From Cunninghamia lanceolata (Eukaryota > Streptophyta > Pinopsida > Cupressales > Cupressaceae), in contig BSBN01000252.1 of assembly GCA_027924645.1 (NCBI GenBank), positions 2,914,001 through 2,978,000 on the forward strand: a DNA stretch of 64,000 nt, read 5' to 3'. This document shows positions 24,291 through 35,888 of this stretch, piece after piece. Every line of letters begins with the position of its first letter. Positions within the stretch are counted from its first letter, which is position 1. A model generated the notes under the pieces. It did no database searches. It saw nothing but the letters and a program-made list of their open reading frames with translations, and was not told where the DNA came from. A program made the translations under genes and the position numbers.

Positions 24291-24440
24291 TATTGGCACA
24301 AGGGATTGGAGATCCCACGTAGGGTGGGGACCTATGCCCTGTGAGGGTTGTGGCCCCTATGGTGTCGTGGACCCCCTCAAGGGGTCGCAACACCCCAAGG
24401 GGCTAGTCCCTTGGGTGGCGCTGCCCCCAATCATTCCTTT
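24291..24440. other. Second GC-rich block
   Basis: A run of about 140 bases rich in GGGG/CCCC hairpins (GACCCCCTCAAGGGGTC at 24369-24385, CAACACCCCAAGGGGC) inside AT-rich DNA, followed by an (AT)n run at 24441. It resembles the block at 22859-22975 in composition and may belong to the same kind of element. Confidence 0.4.
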
Positions 24441-25901
24441 ATATATATATATAAAACTATTAATTTTCCTCTTTGCGTAGTTAAAAATATATATCAATTA
24501 AACACCTTTTCAATACAATGCAAAAAAATACATTTGATCTAACTTTCATATTGGAGTATTCATAATATTAGAATATAATTTCTTTCATATATATAACAAA
24601 TAACAAAATACTCAAAGGGGTAAATGATTTAACCCTTGATTGTATACATATTTTTACATGGATATCCTCTATATAAAACCTTGAGGCAAAATAGGCAATA
24701 TTAAATTAATGTCCTATTCTCGTTGCAACTGCATGCAACGAAAATAAAGGGAAATATGTAAGTTTCCATTGAGGGCTAAGATCTACAAAAAAAAGAAACA
24801 TGCAACAATAGGAAACCTCTAGATTTACAAAATTAAAACAAGTTTAATCATGGGTTAGGGTTTAAGCAGAGAACAAAAGAAATAAAATAAAATGATTCAA
24901 TTAATTTTATCCTAAAAATTAAATGGATAGAAAAGAAAATGAGAGAAGTTGGGGGCAAAAAAGGAGAGATTCCAGCCATAAGATCTCATGGCTTCCCTAG
25001 GGGAATTCTTCATCTTAAGCTTCCTCTCCAGTCCTACAACAAGAAGGCAAAGAAAAAATGAGCATGTAAATGAGAAGGTGAGGGTAAATGAAATAATTTA
25101 TATCATTTATTTTAATACATTATTTTAGATCTACCCTAATTTCTAATATTTAAATATTGCTTATAAATAATTTGGTTTGATTTATTTATTGGTACATTAG
25201 ACTTTAATTGTGATAATTTGGTAATTAAGGTAAATTTGAGGGTTGGGGTTATAATTTAATTTATATAGTCCTTAGTGGGGTGCTTAGGTCCAAATAATTA
25301 AGTTGGATAGGAGGTTAATTAAATATTGTCAAAAATATTATTAATTGATAAATAATAATTGTTTTATTTTTTTACTATGGTGGGAAATTAATTTAAATGA
25401 TTAAATAATCCTTTAACAATTTTAATAAGGGAAGTATAATGCAAGCAATTGGGTACCTTTCATGTCCCTGTTAATAATATTTTTGATAGAAAAATTAATC
25501 AATAACTAAAATAGTTATAGCATTTATAGTTGCTTTTGTATCATGATTTAGATTGTGCATGTAAATATTTTTGAGCCATTAATCGTAAATTGTAAAAAGA
25601 GATTAGTTGGTAAATTGAGATGTTTCTAATTTGCCTTATGAAATTTGAATACTAGATTTATCTTTATTTGGTAATTAAATAATTAGTTGTTCTAAGTTGT
25701 ACCATGGAGGCGTGCATAACCACTTCCACCTAGGAACCCAAAGGGGGTCTACCTCATGAAGGTTCTCCCTTGAGGAGTTGCAAGAAGGGAAACCACATAT
25801 TTAATAAGTTGCCTTCATCTTTTTAGGGTGAATGGAAATAGGTTTTGCATCACCCACTCTCAAATATCCATCATTCATGTAATGTGGCATGCCTTTCATT
25901 G
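24441..25901. other. AT-rich non-coding stretch before LARD-3
   Basis: No open frame, RNA gene or element end that I can support. Confidence 0.4.
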
Positions 25902-25906
25902 CATTG

Positions 25907-26210
25907 TGTAGACACTTAAAATTGTCCATGTCCTAAACAACACCTAGTCGACACTTTACTAGACATCATATGCCATTTTATCCTAATCCCACTTGCAATT
26001 AAATAAATCTTATTTGTACCCCTTTCACATGTCTCGAATAATTCAAATAAAATAATTTGAATTATTCCCTCATCCTTTAGCGCATGCAAACAAGTGTCAC
26101 ATGACTACAACCCTTCACATGCACAACTAATTTAAATAAACTTTTATTTAAATTAGACTTATCCTACAAGTGTCACTTCATAAAATCCCACTTATTCCCA
26201 CTCTTTTCCT
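25907..26210 (+). repeat. LARD-3 5' LTR, truncated to 304 bp
   Basis: Aligns to 53882-54168 with about nine substitutions and one 16-base gain. The match stops at 26210; the remaining 440 bp of the LTR and the primer-binding site are absent. Confidence 0.85.
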
Positions 26211-26219
26211 AGGGTTTTG

Positions 26220-26806
26220 GGGGAAGATATGTAGGATAATAGGTGAATGATGGGGAGATGGAGGTATGTGGAGTTGTGGAATGGAAGGGAACCATGACCA
26301 ATGGTTGTACACACCGTGTTAAACATTTAAGCTTTAGATTGGAAGGTGGTGTAGGAAGCAATGGAGATGTTTTCTTAGGAGATGGATGATGAACTGCTTT
26401 AGGTACCCCCATAGACTTAGTATTTTATGATTTTTGTTTTGTTTGTGGGATTTTGGAATTTGAAACTTTTGAATGGAGTGGGACTTTTGGATGGAAGAGG
26501 ATGGTTGGGATTTTTGTGATGTGGATGCCTCATTTGATTTTCTTTCTTTTGGCTTAGGTACCCATGCCATTTTAGTTTGACTTTGCTTGGGAAGGTATGG
26601 GCTTGGGTAGCCTTTTAGATGGATTTTTTAATGTACTTTTCTTTGACTTTTTGAATTGATGTCCTAAGGCATTAGGACCCTTAGGATTTTTGGATTTATG
26701 TGTGGAGGCATCCATTTTTTTATTTTTGAATCCCATGGGATGGGTGGAATGAGTGGAAGCTTCATGTTTATACAATATGTGAATTTGCTAGTCATGATTA
26801 GGCATT
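26220..26806 (-). repeat. Inverted copy of LARD-3 internal segment
   Basis: 587 bp, near-identical to the reverse complement of 29691-30281. The copied protein text includes KNPKGPNALGHQFKKSK and SSSIQKSHSIQKFQ on the minus strand. It replaces the end of the 5' LTR, so it arose by rearrangement of the element rather than by a separate insertion; no duplication flanks it. Confidence 0.88.
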
Positions 26807-27724
26807 AGATTTCACATCGGGTTCACCATTTTGTGACTTGCAAATGCATCAAAGGAGTTGGAGCAACATTTGGATCAGTCAAAATAGCAAGTGCAAAAGT
26901 GAAAACAATTAGGTGCACAAAATCCATCTCTCATCTCTAAACATTGTTTGCCTTCACATTTCAATTTGGGCTTAAAATCAATCTTGTTTGTTATCACATC
27001 ATTAAAATTGGGTCTAAAATGAACAAGTGTCTTCCATCACATCTTGATTTGGGATTTAAAAAGAACAAGTGCTTGAACTGTTTGACACACATTTCATTTC
27101 TAAGGGTCAATTAACAACTGTGAGCATGAATCAAGTGATAGCTCACTTGGTTTTCTTTTGTTTACCCTATCTTAGGAGGCCTACTTGGAGACACACCACT
27201 CCAAGGGACGACCTCAACCAAGGTTGAATCGAAAGACACCCTCATTGGAAGTTGTAAATCTTGTCACTCTTGGCTAGGCCCCAAAGAACTTTATACCTTT
27301 GGGAAGTGAAGGTGAAGGGTGGGTTACCCCTTTCTCCCGGTTGTGTGGTGGGATTTCACTTTCAATCATTTTCCCTATTCAACCTTGTGTAACCTAACTT
27401 AAGACCTAATTGGCTATACCCACTTGACTAGTTATAGGCTTGTTGATGTGTCTTCCACGTGTGCTTTCTTAATCATCACAACATTTCAATTTCAAATTAA
27501 AATTTTCTTGTGTCTTGCATGAGTGAATCATGTGTGTACGTGTGTAATTCATTGTTTGATCATTGCCAAATCAAGCTATAAACACCAAACACATAAACAA
27601 GTCATTCTAAGATTTCTTTCCACACAATCATCATTGTCATATCCAATCAAATTTCATCCTAACCCAATCCTAATCATCCCATCATTCCACATCATCATCT
27701 TAATCCTAGTCAACACTTGTCAAA
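26807..27724 (+). other. LARD-3 5' internal region, no gene
   Basis: AT-rich leader-like DNA. An 8-10 kDa open frame here has no conserved content. I see no intact primer-binding site. Confidence 0.4.
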
Positions 27725-30470
27725 ATGGTCATAATCCTAAGCAAGCCTAATCCTAATCCAAAGCCCAGGGTCATACTTTGAGGAGCCCTTTGCTTAGTCA
27801 TGAAGACAATCCTAAACCTTACATACTCCAAGGTGACCCAAAATTTGTTTCTAGTGATGATGAAAACCTTGTAGACTATGATGCATATCTTGAGGAACAA
27901 GACGAGATACAAAAACTTCAATCTATGTGTAACTCCATCCCAACACAAGAGCAAAAGATCATATCACAAGAACTCCAAGACCTCATTCAAACACTTCACT
28001 AGGTACCCCAACCCCTAGACCAACAAACCATACAAAGATTCCAAGCCCTCATTCAAAAATTTCAACAAAACCAATCACCACAAATACAACAACTCCTAGT
28101 TGAAATCCAACAACTCATGCAATATCCATCTCCAAATCTTCCACAACATGAGCATGCTAGTACTGGTCACTCTTCACACCAAGATCAAGAATCCCTAAGC
28201 CATCTTAATGATACTCTTGACAAGGGAAGTACCATCTCAAGTTCAGAATCATACACCAATTCATCTACTAGTCCTCCATCATCATCCAAGAGAATGCCTA
28301 TACCAAAGCCTATTAGTCCTACACCAACACCACCATCAAATTTCCCAAGCTCTAATCCATCAACCAACAAATCCTTGAACGATTTTCTCAAAAAATTCTT
28401 TACAAAATCTAAAAGCAAAAGAAAAGCTATGGAGTTATCTAAATCCACTAATCCATTTAATCGCTTTGGCCCTCCATTTAATCAAAGTCCAAGCCCTAAG
28501 TCTAATCCATCTAACACCCCTCTTGTCCTTCCACCATGGGATCTATCCACTCCTAGTCCTAATCCACCTAATCCAATTAGTCTTCCACCTAATCCCAATC
28601 ATGAGCCTTCAGCTTCCATCACCCCTCCACCTACAAAGGATGTGATTTAAGGAGTACTAGCAAGGAATAAACCATCCCCATGTCAAGCACTCATTGATGA
28701 GCCTACCAAATAACCTTTGAATGCCATGTCCACTTCTTCAACCCCATCACATGTGGTCCACAACCCCTCGAGCCTATTGAAAATTTTCCTCCCATGAGTT
28801 CATTGCCCTCTCATGTTGCTGACCAAGAGCCTACCCAAGAGTCATCCACTTCCATTCAAGCAAACCAAGAGGTATGTCAAGATCACAATCCTAAGCATGT
28901 GGAAACATCAAGCCCTAGTCCTAATCAAGATCAAATCACTTTCATCCAACCTATTCATAACCTATCAAGATATTACCTATGAAGAAGCTATCCATGAGCA
29001 ACTTGATCCTATACCTATCCATGAGCAAGACACCCCTTCCATCCATTCTCCATCTATCCCTAATTCACAAACATCCACTTGTCATGATGAGACATGTGCC
29101 TCCCAAGAACACATAAGCAGAGAAGATCAAACAAATACCTTAGATCCTAATGAGCGTGATCAAGATCCTAATGATCCTTCCACATCCATTATCAACCACA
29201 TTTCAAATCCATCACATCCTATTGGTCTTTCCACCCTCATTCATGAATGTTCCTCCCTAGGAACACAACAACTATTGTCTATCACCTCATCTTCTCCATC
29301 CAATAAGGAACTCGTGTCTAATGTTCAAACTACACCTAGTCCCATAGTCCATCGCATACTCCAAAACATGAACTACCAAGGTAAAGGCTTAGGCCTTCAT
29401 GAACAAGGTATTTTGGATCCAATCCATGTCAAGGTCCATCCACGCTCATATGGCCTTAGATACACACCCCAAGGTAAACATTCTAAAGATGTTGGTACTT
29501 CCTCCATCCCTCCTAAGTCCACCACTTTCCACCATACATCCTATCATACCCCTAAAACATATGTTGTCGTTCCACCTCCATCATCTTACAAATGTCAAAA
29601 GCATGTGACTATAAACCTTCCACCATCTACTTTACCTCTACTTCTTCCAACTCCTAATATCCCACCATCTACTTTACCACCATTGCTCCCAATGCCTAAT
29701 CATGACTAGCAAATGTACATATTGTCTAAACATGAATCTTCCACTCATTCCACCCATCCCATGGGATTCAAAAATAAAAAAAATGGATGCCTCCACACAT
29801 AAAGCCAAAAATCCTAAAGGTCCTAATGCCTTAGGACATCAATTCAAAAAGTCAAAGCAAAGTACATTAAAAAATCCATCTAAAAGGCTACCCAAGCCCA
29901 TACTTTCCCAAGCAAAGTCTAAAACTAAAATGGTATGGGTACCTAAGCAAAAAGAAAGCAAGTCAAATGAGGCATCCACATCACAAAAATCCCAACCATC
30001 TTCTTCCATCCAAAAGTCCCACTCCATTCAAAAGTTTCAAATTCCAAAATTCCACAAACAAAACAAAAATCATAAAAATACTAAGTCTATGTGGGTACCT
30101 AAAGCACTTCATCATCCATCTCCTAAGCAAACGTCTCCATTGCTTCCTACGCCATCTTCCAATCTAAAACTTAAATGTTTAACATGGTGTGTGCAACTGT
30201 TGGTCATGGTTCCCTTCCATTCCACAACTCCACATACCTCCATCTCCCCATCATTCACCTATTATCCTACATATCTTCCCCATCACCTTCCTATGGTCCA
30301 TGTTTTTGCATAAACCTTTCATCCATCCTTTTGCATAACTCCTACATAATCCACCTCATAATCCACTATCCTTCCATACATAATCCATATCATAATCCAC
30401 TATCTACCTTATCCATCTCACTTTCATGCAATCCCTTACCAACATCTATGATCATAATGACTTGACATGG
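27725..30470 (+). pseudogene. LARD-3 broken frame: Pro/Ser/His-rich protein with G-patch-like motif
   Basis: The frame changes at least twice (27778-28650 in one frame, 28794-28960 in another, then 28960-29709 back) and has stops at 28000 and 28648. The N-terminal part is acidic (VSSDDENLVDYDAYLEEQDE), the middle is Ser/Pro/Asn-rich low complexity. At about 29350-29470 comes QNMNYQGKGLGLHEQGILDP, a G-patch-like motif ending HPRSYGLRYT. G-patch segments are known near the protease of some gypsy elements and retroviruses and bind nucleic acid or helicases. No protease or reverse transcriptase follows. The C-terminal Lys-rich part (29702-30281) is the segment also present as the inverted copy. 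Confidence 0.55.
29691..30281 (+). repeat. Right arm of LARD-3 inverted duplication
   Basis: 591 bp, pairs with 26220-26806 across a 2.9-kb spacer. A transcript reading through both would fold into a long hairpin. Confidence 0.85.
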
Positions 30471-31195
30471 TCCATTCGACGCAATCCATCTCTAATAGGA
30501 CTATCACCTTTCGTGGAACTAGACACTTGAGTCCCTCCTATCCAAAAATCAAAATAATAATAAAAGTAAAGAGAAATCCCTTCGTCCAACGTTGAAAACT
30601 ACCCTTGGTGGTGCCTTGGATAAGTACCATGATGAGAACTTGGCAAATAGGTGTCATGTGTAGATTGATCTTCTATGTCACTTACACTTGGGGGAACAAT
30701 GTCTCATCTATCCAACTAATCATATCATACCATATCCTATCTTGTCTTACCATAATACCCCTATACTTATCATTTTGAGTCCATCCTCCCTTACTCCTTT
30801 TGATCTTGATAAAGATTGGGGGCAAAATGTTGACAAACACTTTGGATATCTCTTGATATACCTCATCCTATGCAAACCAATCCTATCATAAGCTTATTCA
30901 TGTGAAATTCTATCATCCTATTTTCATAAGTTTTGTCATGAAAAATCCTAATTATTCTACCTAGATTGGGGCATGTTATTCCTATGCGACATAGTCCTTG
31001 GAGATCACATCCTTGCTCCTTTATGATGCATCTACCCCATTCACTAATGCTTGTCCTTTTATCCATCCCCTTATCATGAGATTTTGCCCACCCTTTTATC
31101 CATTCATCCAATCCTACATTATCCTTGCACCTAGACTTGGTTTTCCCTTGTCATTGGTATCTAGCATAAAGGCTATCAAAATTGTCATCCAATGC
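30471..31195 (+). other. LARD-3 internal region, non-coding
   Basis: AT-rich, short open frames without conserved content. Nothing further supported. Confidence 0.4.
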
Positions 31196-31480
31196 CATCC
31201 CAAAACATATCAAAACCCAAAAAAATCAAAAAAGTCTAAAAAAAAAAATCACAACATTTTTAAAAATACAAAAAAATCAAAACATATCAAAATACAAAAA
31301 AAATCAAAACAAACCAAAAATTTTAAAAAATTAAAACATTTCAAAATCCCAAAAAATCAAAACATTAAAAAATCCAAAAAAAATCAAAACATTTCCAAAA
31401 ATCCAAAAAAAAAAATCAAAACATTTCCAAAAATCCAAAAAAATCAAAACATTTTCAAAATCTAAAAAAATTACAACATT
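31196..31480 (+). repeat. A-rich imperfect tandem array
   Basis: About 285 bases of A-runs broken by TCAAAACATTT and CCAAAAA phrases, with a rough 20-30 base period. The Lys/Asn-rich open frame across it is an artefact of composition. Confidence 0.75.
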
Positions 31481-31588
31481 CCAAAAACCTAAGCAATTAA
31501 ATCTATCCAATCATTCAATAAAATCAATTCTTCCAATCACCAACTTCAAATCAATCATCCTTATCAATTCAATCAATCAAAACAATCT
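31481..31588 (+). other. LARD-3 internal, TCAAT-rich
   Basis: Low-complexity CAATCAAT-type sequence that resumes after the outer gypsy element at 47261. Confidence 0.5.
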
Positions 31589-31593
31589 TTATC

Positions 31594-32706
31594 TGGTGCA
31601 GGAGCACCTAGAAAATCATGTTTTGTGTTGTAATAAGGTCTATTTGACCAATGCATTTTCATTTCTGTTGGTCTCTAGGTCTTTTAGGACCTAGAACTCT
31701 TTTTCTAAGTCCCAAGTGACTTAGGTCACATTTGTCAAATTGCTAATCTCAAGACGGTTGGTCTCCCAGCCGCTTGGGATCAGTTGATTTTTCTCCCAGA
31801 CCGCTTGGAATCAGTTGGTTCTCCTCAGGGCGAGTTTATAACCCAAAGGAATGAACCAAATAAGTATTGGTAATCAGATCATAGAGGAGATGAATGTGAT
31901 TGTGTATTGTGCTAAGGAGAAATAGAATGATTATGTTTCGTCAATTCGATTTCCGTTTCCTATAACTGCAAATTGTATAGCTGTAGATTTCCATTCTTTT
32001 TGTGCTTCTGTTGTTGCAATATGTCAATGTGAAGCATTCCACTGGTGAGATTTCTGTTGAAATCAATGGAATGGCTTCATTGTACAAATATCTGTTTTTG
32101 TTTTATGTTTTGTTTCATTGTTCGGTGGTGTAGAGGATCCAGACAGTGCGAGTTGCACAGTAGGTTGACCTAGCATCTCCATGTGCTAGGGTTCAGAAGA
32201 AGGTAAACTGTGCATCGGTGTATTGGCAAAGCAAACCCTAATGTGGCTGATAGTAATTGTCTCACTGACGAGTGAAGGTTAAAGGTGACATCGGAGTGAT
32301 CGGTGCATCGACCAAAGATTGCAAGTGTTCGCCGACAGAACAAGACTCACCGAAGGTAAATGCCATCGGCGCATCGGGAGACAAGATAAGAGTTTCGCCG
32401 ATGGGAAGGGTCTCGCCGATAAGGTCACTTCCAACCAGTGTGGAAGCCGTCACGATTGAGATGAGGAGGAACTTAACCATCATCAGGCATTGGCAGAAGG
32501 ATGAAAGACTTGGCTGATAGAAGTCTCGCCAAAGATAAAGTGAAGTTGAGCTATCAGGGTGAGTTTGGCCACGGAGAGACTTAGGAAAGTCTTTCCAATG
32601 GTGGTTATCTGACCGATGGAGATATATCGGTGGTTCATTTGTTAGTCTAGCTGGCTATGAGTAAATTAGGGCCCGTTCTACGTTTACCGTTGTGTGCTCC
32701 CCATCA
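31594..32706 (+). repeat. Outer gypsy 5' LTR (1113 bp)
   Basis: TGGTGCAGGAGCACC to CCCCATCA. Its last 500 bases hold many copies of TCGG/CCGA and most of the differences from the 3' LTR. Confidence 0.96.
32200..32640 (+). repeat. TCGG/CCGA-rich segment of the outer LTR
   Basis: At least a dozen ATCGG or CCGA occurrences (for example CATCGGCGCATCGG at 32363-32376), irregularly spaced. CpG-rich in an AT-rich region. Possible regulatory or methylation-target cluster; the function is unknown. Confidence 0.6.
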
Positions 32707-32708
32707 TA

Positions 32709-32722
32709 TTGGTATCAGAGCC
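32709..32722 (+). other. Outer gypsy primer-binding site
   Basis: TTGGTATCAGAGCC, matching initiator Met tRNA, three bases after the LTR end. Confidence 0.93.
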
Positions 32723-32798
32723 TGAAAAGATTTGGGCAGCAAGTCAAATTGAGGATTTGCAGGAGTGTTGGCATTTGGGTGTTGTCTATGAATAGTGT

Positions 32799-33860
32799 AT
32801 GTCAGACAGAGAAAGCAAGACAGAGGCGGAGAGGATGCCTCTCAAAAGTATGTCCCAGGATGCCATCAAGACGCTAATCGAGGAGATGCTTGAATCCAAG
32901 TTGGGAGAGTTCAAGCAGTCCAAAAGCAAAGATAGGGAAGATGAAAGTGACAGCGATGAAGGCGATACAGAAATTGATGAAACCAATAAGAAGATAGAGG
33001 AGATACCAATAGACTAGAGGGCATTTGTAAATGCATTGAAGTCAGTCAATAGGGACACCATAGATGGGTTACCTATGTATAGTGGAAGTATGGAAGCTGA
33101 AGAGATGATTGACTGGATTGAGGCATTGAACAATCACTTCGAATACAAAGAAGTCCTTGATGATAAGAGGGTTAAGTTGGCAAAGGCAAGATTGAAGGGA
33201 TCTACTCTTGCATGGTGGAATTATGATCAAGGAGAGAGAGTCAAGGAGGGGAAGAATATGATAACCTCCTAGGAAAGGATGAAGACCAAAATCAAGGCAC
33301 AATTCTTACCCCTGGACTATAACGTGCAGATGTATAAGAAATTGCAGAACCTCAGAAAGAGAGACCTTGATGTGAATGCATACACACAAGAGTTTCATAA
33401 GCTCAGTCTCAGATCAAAGAGACAAGAAGAAGAGTCAGAGAAGGTGGCCAGGTATTTGAATGGCCTAAGGATGAACATCCAAGATGAGATCAGCATCTTA
33501 GCACCAAAAACAGTGAACAAGTGTTTCCAAATGGCCTTAAGGGCTGAAGAGAAGATAAAGAGAAAATGTGAGCAGAATAATAGACGTAGAGGTGGAAGAA
33601 ATTTCAAAGGCAGAGGCAGTTTTGGAGGAAGAAATCCTAACCAGAGGCCTAGTGGTGAGTCTAGCCAAGAAGAGCAAGTTGGAGACTCCAGTAGCAGAGG
33701 AGGCTACTGAGGAAGAAGGCCTAATGGAATAGGTGGGACAAATGGATCAGGTAGAGGATCCAAATTCTCCAATATGAGATGTTATAACTGCAATCAGATA
33801 GGGCACCCAGCATACAAGTGTCCAGAGAAGGCCTCAACTTCTCATGGTGGTGAGAAGAAA
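32799..33860 (+). pseudogene. Outer gypsy gag and zinc knuckle
   Basis: Starts at ATG 32799 (MSDRESKTEAERMPLKSMSQ), matching the start and the MSQDAIK block of the inner element's gag at 39110. The core includes MIDWIEALNNHFEYKEV and LRKRDLDVNAYTQEFHKLSL, the gypsy gag fold. An Arg/Gly-rich tail leads to CYNCNQIGHPAYKC (33780-33821), a canonical zinc knuckle. In-frame stops at 33015, 33270 and 33708 and no frameshift. Confidence 0.93.
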
Positions 33861-34560
33861 ACCACTTTGATTCAAGAAGATGCAAGGAGTGTGACATCTC
33901 CTGAAGTAAATCTAGCATTAGAAATGGGAGAAAATCTGATGATCAAGAGGACGTTGCTCAAGGAACCAGTGCAGACTGAACCATCTCAAAGAAGGGCTTT
34001 GTTTAGAATCAACTGCAAGATCCAAGGTAAGGTTTGTAAAGTTATTATTGACTCTGGTTCTACTGATAATATTATATCTTTGGAAGCAGTGAATAAGTTG
34101 AATCTAGAAAAGATACCCCATAGCAGTCCATATAAGGTTAGTTGGTTGAATAAGGGGCAGCACATACTCATCAATGAACAGGCATGGGTAGAATTTAGTA
34201 TTAGGGGGTATAGAGAGAAAATTTTGTGTGACATCCTTCCAATGGATGCTTGTCATCTTTTGTTAGGTAGACCATGGCAGTTTGACAAAAAGGCTCATCA
34301 TGATGGAGAAAAGAATGCTTACTCATTCCAAAAGGATGGTGTGACTTACAGGATACAGTCATTGGTAGAAGAGGATCCACAACATGTAGGGTCTAGTGTA
34401 ATGATGGTAGGAGAAAAAGAATTCATGGACACATTAAAGGAAGGTGGTGGAGTAGGTTTTGCTTTGATTGTGAAGCCTAAGGGGGAAAAGAAGGAAATTG
34501 TGAGAGAAGTAGGGCCTAAGGAGGTCAGAGATTTGCTTGAGAGTTACAAAGGAGTGATTG
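33861..34560 (+). pseudogene. Outer gypsy protease
   Basis: Active site VIIDSGSTDNIIS with Asp-Ser-Gly at 34050-34058, then AWVEFSIRGY, and the C-terminal CHLLLGRPWQFD that closes chromovirus proteases. No stop lies in this section. The inner element has the same layout at 40217-40693. Confidence 0.93.
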
Positions 34561-35888
34561 CAAAAGATATACCTGACTCCCTACCACCTGTCAGAGACAT
34601 TAGCCATCAGATAGATCTCATACCCGGAGCAGTACTCCCCAATAAGGTAGCATATAAAATGACCCCTCAGCAGAATGAAGAGATAGAAAACCAGATTCAA
34701 GAACTCCTAAACAAAGGGTTGATAAGGAAGAGCCTTAGCCCATGTGCAGTACCTACTGTTTTAGCCCCAAAGAAGGATGGGAAATGGAGACTGTATACTG
34801 ATTCTAGGGCAATAAATAGGATAACCATTAGGTATAGGTTTCTTATTCCTAGAATAGAAGATCTAATGGATTGTTTGGGAGGGGCTACTTATTTCTCCAA
34901 GATAGACTTGAAGAGTGGGTATCACCAGATAAGGATAATAGAGGATGAGTGGAAGACAACTTTCAAAACCAATGAAGGGTTGTATGAGTGGCTTGTGATG
35001 CCTTTTGGTCTTTCAAACACCCCTAGCACCTTTATGAGGCTAATGAATGAGGTGTTGCATGAATTCATATGAAAATTTGTGGTAGTCTACCTTGATGATA
35101 TCTTGGTGTTCAGTAAGAGCAAGGAAGAACACTTAGAACATTTAGAGATAGTCTTGAAGAGGCTACAAGATTAGAAGTTAATGATAAACTTGGAAAAGTG
35201 TGACTTCATGAAACAAGAATTGGTTTACCTAGGCTTTGTCATCTCAAAGGGTGATTTGAAAATGGATTCTTCCAAGGTAGAGGCTATTTTGAATTGGCCT
35301 ACACCTAGGACAGCAGGAGAGGTCAGAAGTTTCCATGGCTTGGCCACATTTTACAAAAAAATTATTAAGAACTACAGTGATATTTGTGCACCTATGTTAG
35401 AGACCATCAAGGGTGGAGGAAAGATGAAGTTTGTGTGGACAAAAGAGGCAGACCAGAGTTTTGAAAGTCTGAAGTAGAAAGTTGCCAAGTATCCTGTCTT
35501 AGTGTTACCTAATTTCAATAAGGTTTTCACAATTGAATGTGATGCAAGTGGGCTAGCCATAGGCGCAGTGTTGAGCCAAGAAGGCGGACCAGTAGCCTTT
35601 TTTAGTGAAAAATTGAATGAATCTAAGAGGAAGTACTCCTCTTATGATTTAGAGTTGTATGCCATGGTACAAGCTCTGAAAAAATGGAGGCACTACTTGC
35701 TTCCTAAAGAATTTAATATATACACTGACAATCATGCTCTTAGTTTTTTGAATGGACAGGAAAAGCTCAGCCATAGACACATGAAATGGGTGGAAAGTCT
35801 TCAAGCATACACCTTCATCATCAAGCATAAGAAAGGGATAACCAATAAGGTTGCTGATGCTTTAAGCAGAAGGGTGTTGACAGTGTAA
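34561..35888 (+). pseudogene. Outer gypsy reverse transcriptase and RNase H
   Basis: Motifs in order: [69 protein letters not shown], the catalytic YLDD at 35088-35099 and FHGLATFYKKIIK. RNase H follows with CDASGLAIGAVLSQEGGPV and YTDNHALSFL. Stops at 35070, 35172, 35475 and 35886 disable translation; catalytic residues are otherwise intact. Confidence 0.94.

Noticed and set aside
28185..28448. Minus-strand Gly/Asp-rich frame
   Set aside because: Mirror image of the Pro/Ser/Asn-rich plus-strand frame of LARD-3.
27725..30470. Host gene with a G-patch domain
   Set aside because: Frame changes, an inverted partial copy and position inside an LTR-bounded element point to retroelement origin.
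30998..31465. 155-codon Lys/Asn-rich open frame
   Set aside because: Half of it lies in an A-rich imperfect repeat; the translation is only repeated KKSKN text without domain features.
31196..31480. CRISPR-like array of short repeats
   Set aside because: The units are irregular, A-rich and without distinct spacers; the context is a plant retroelement.
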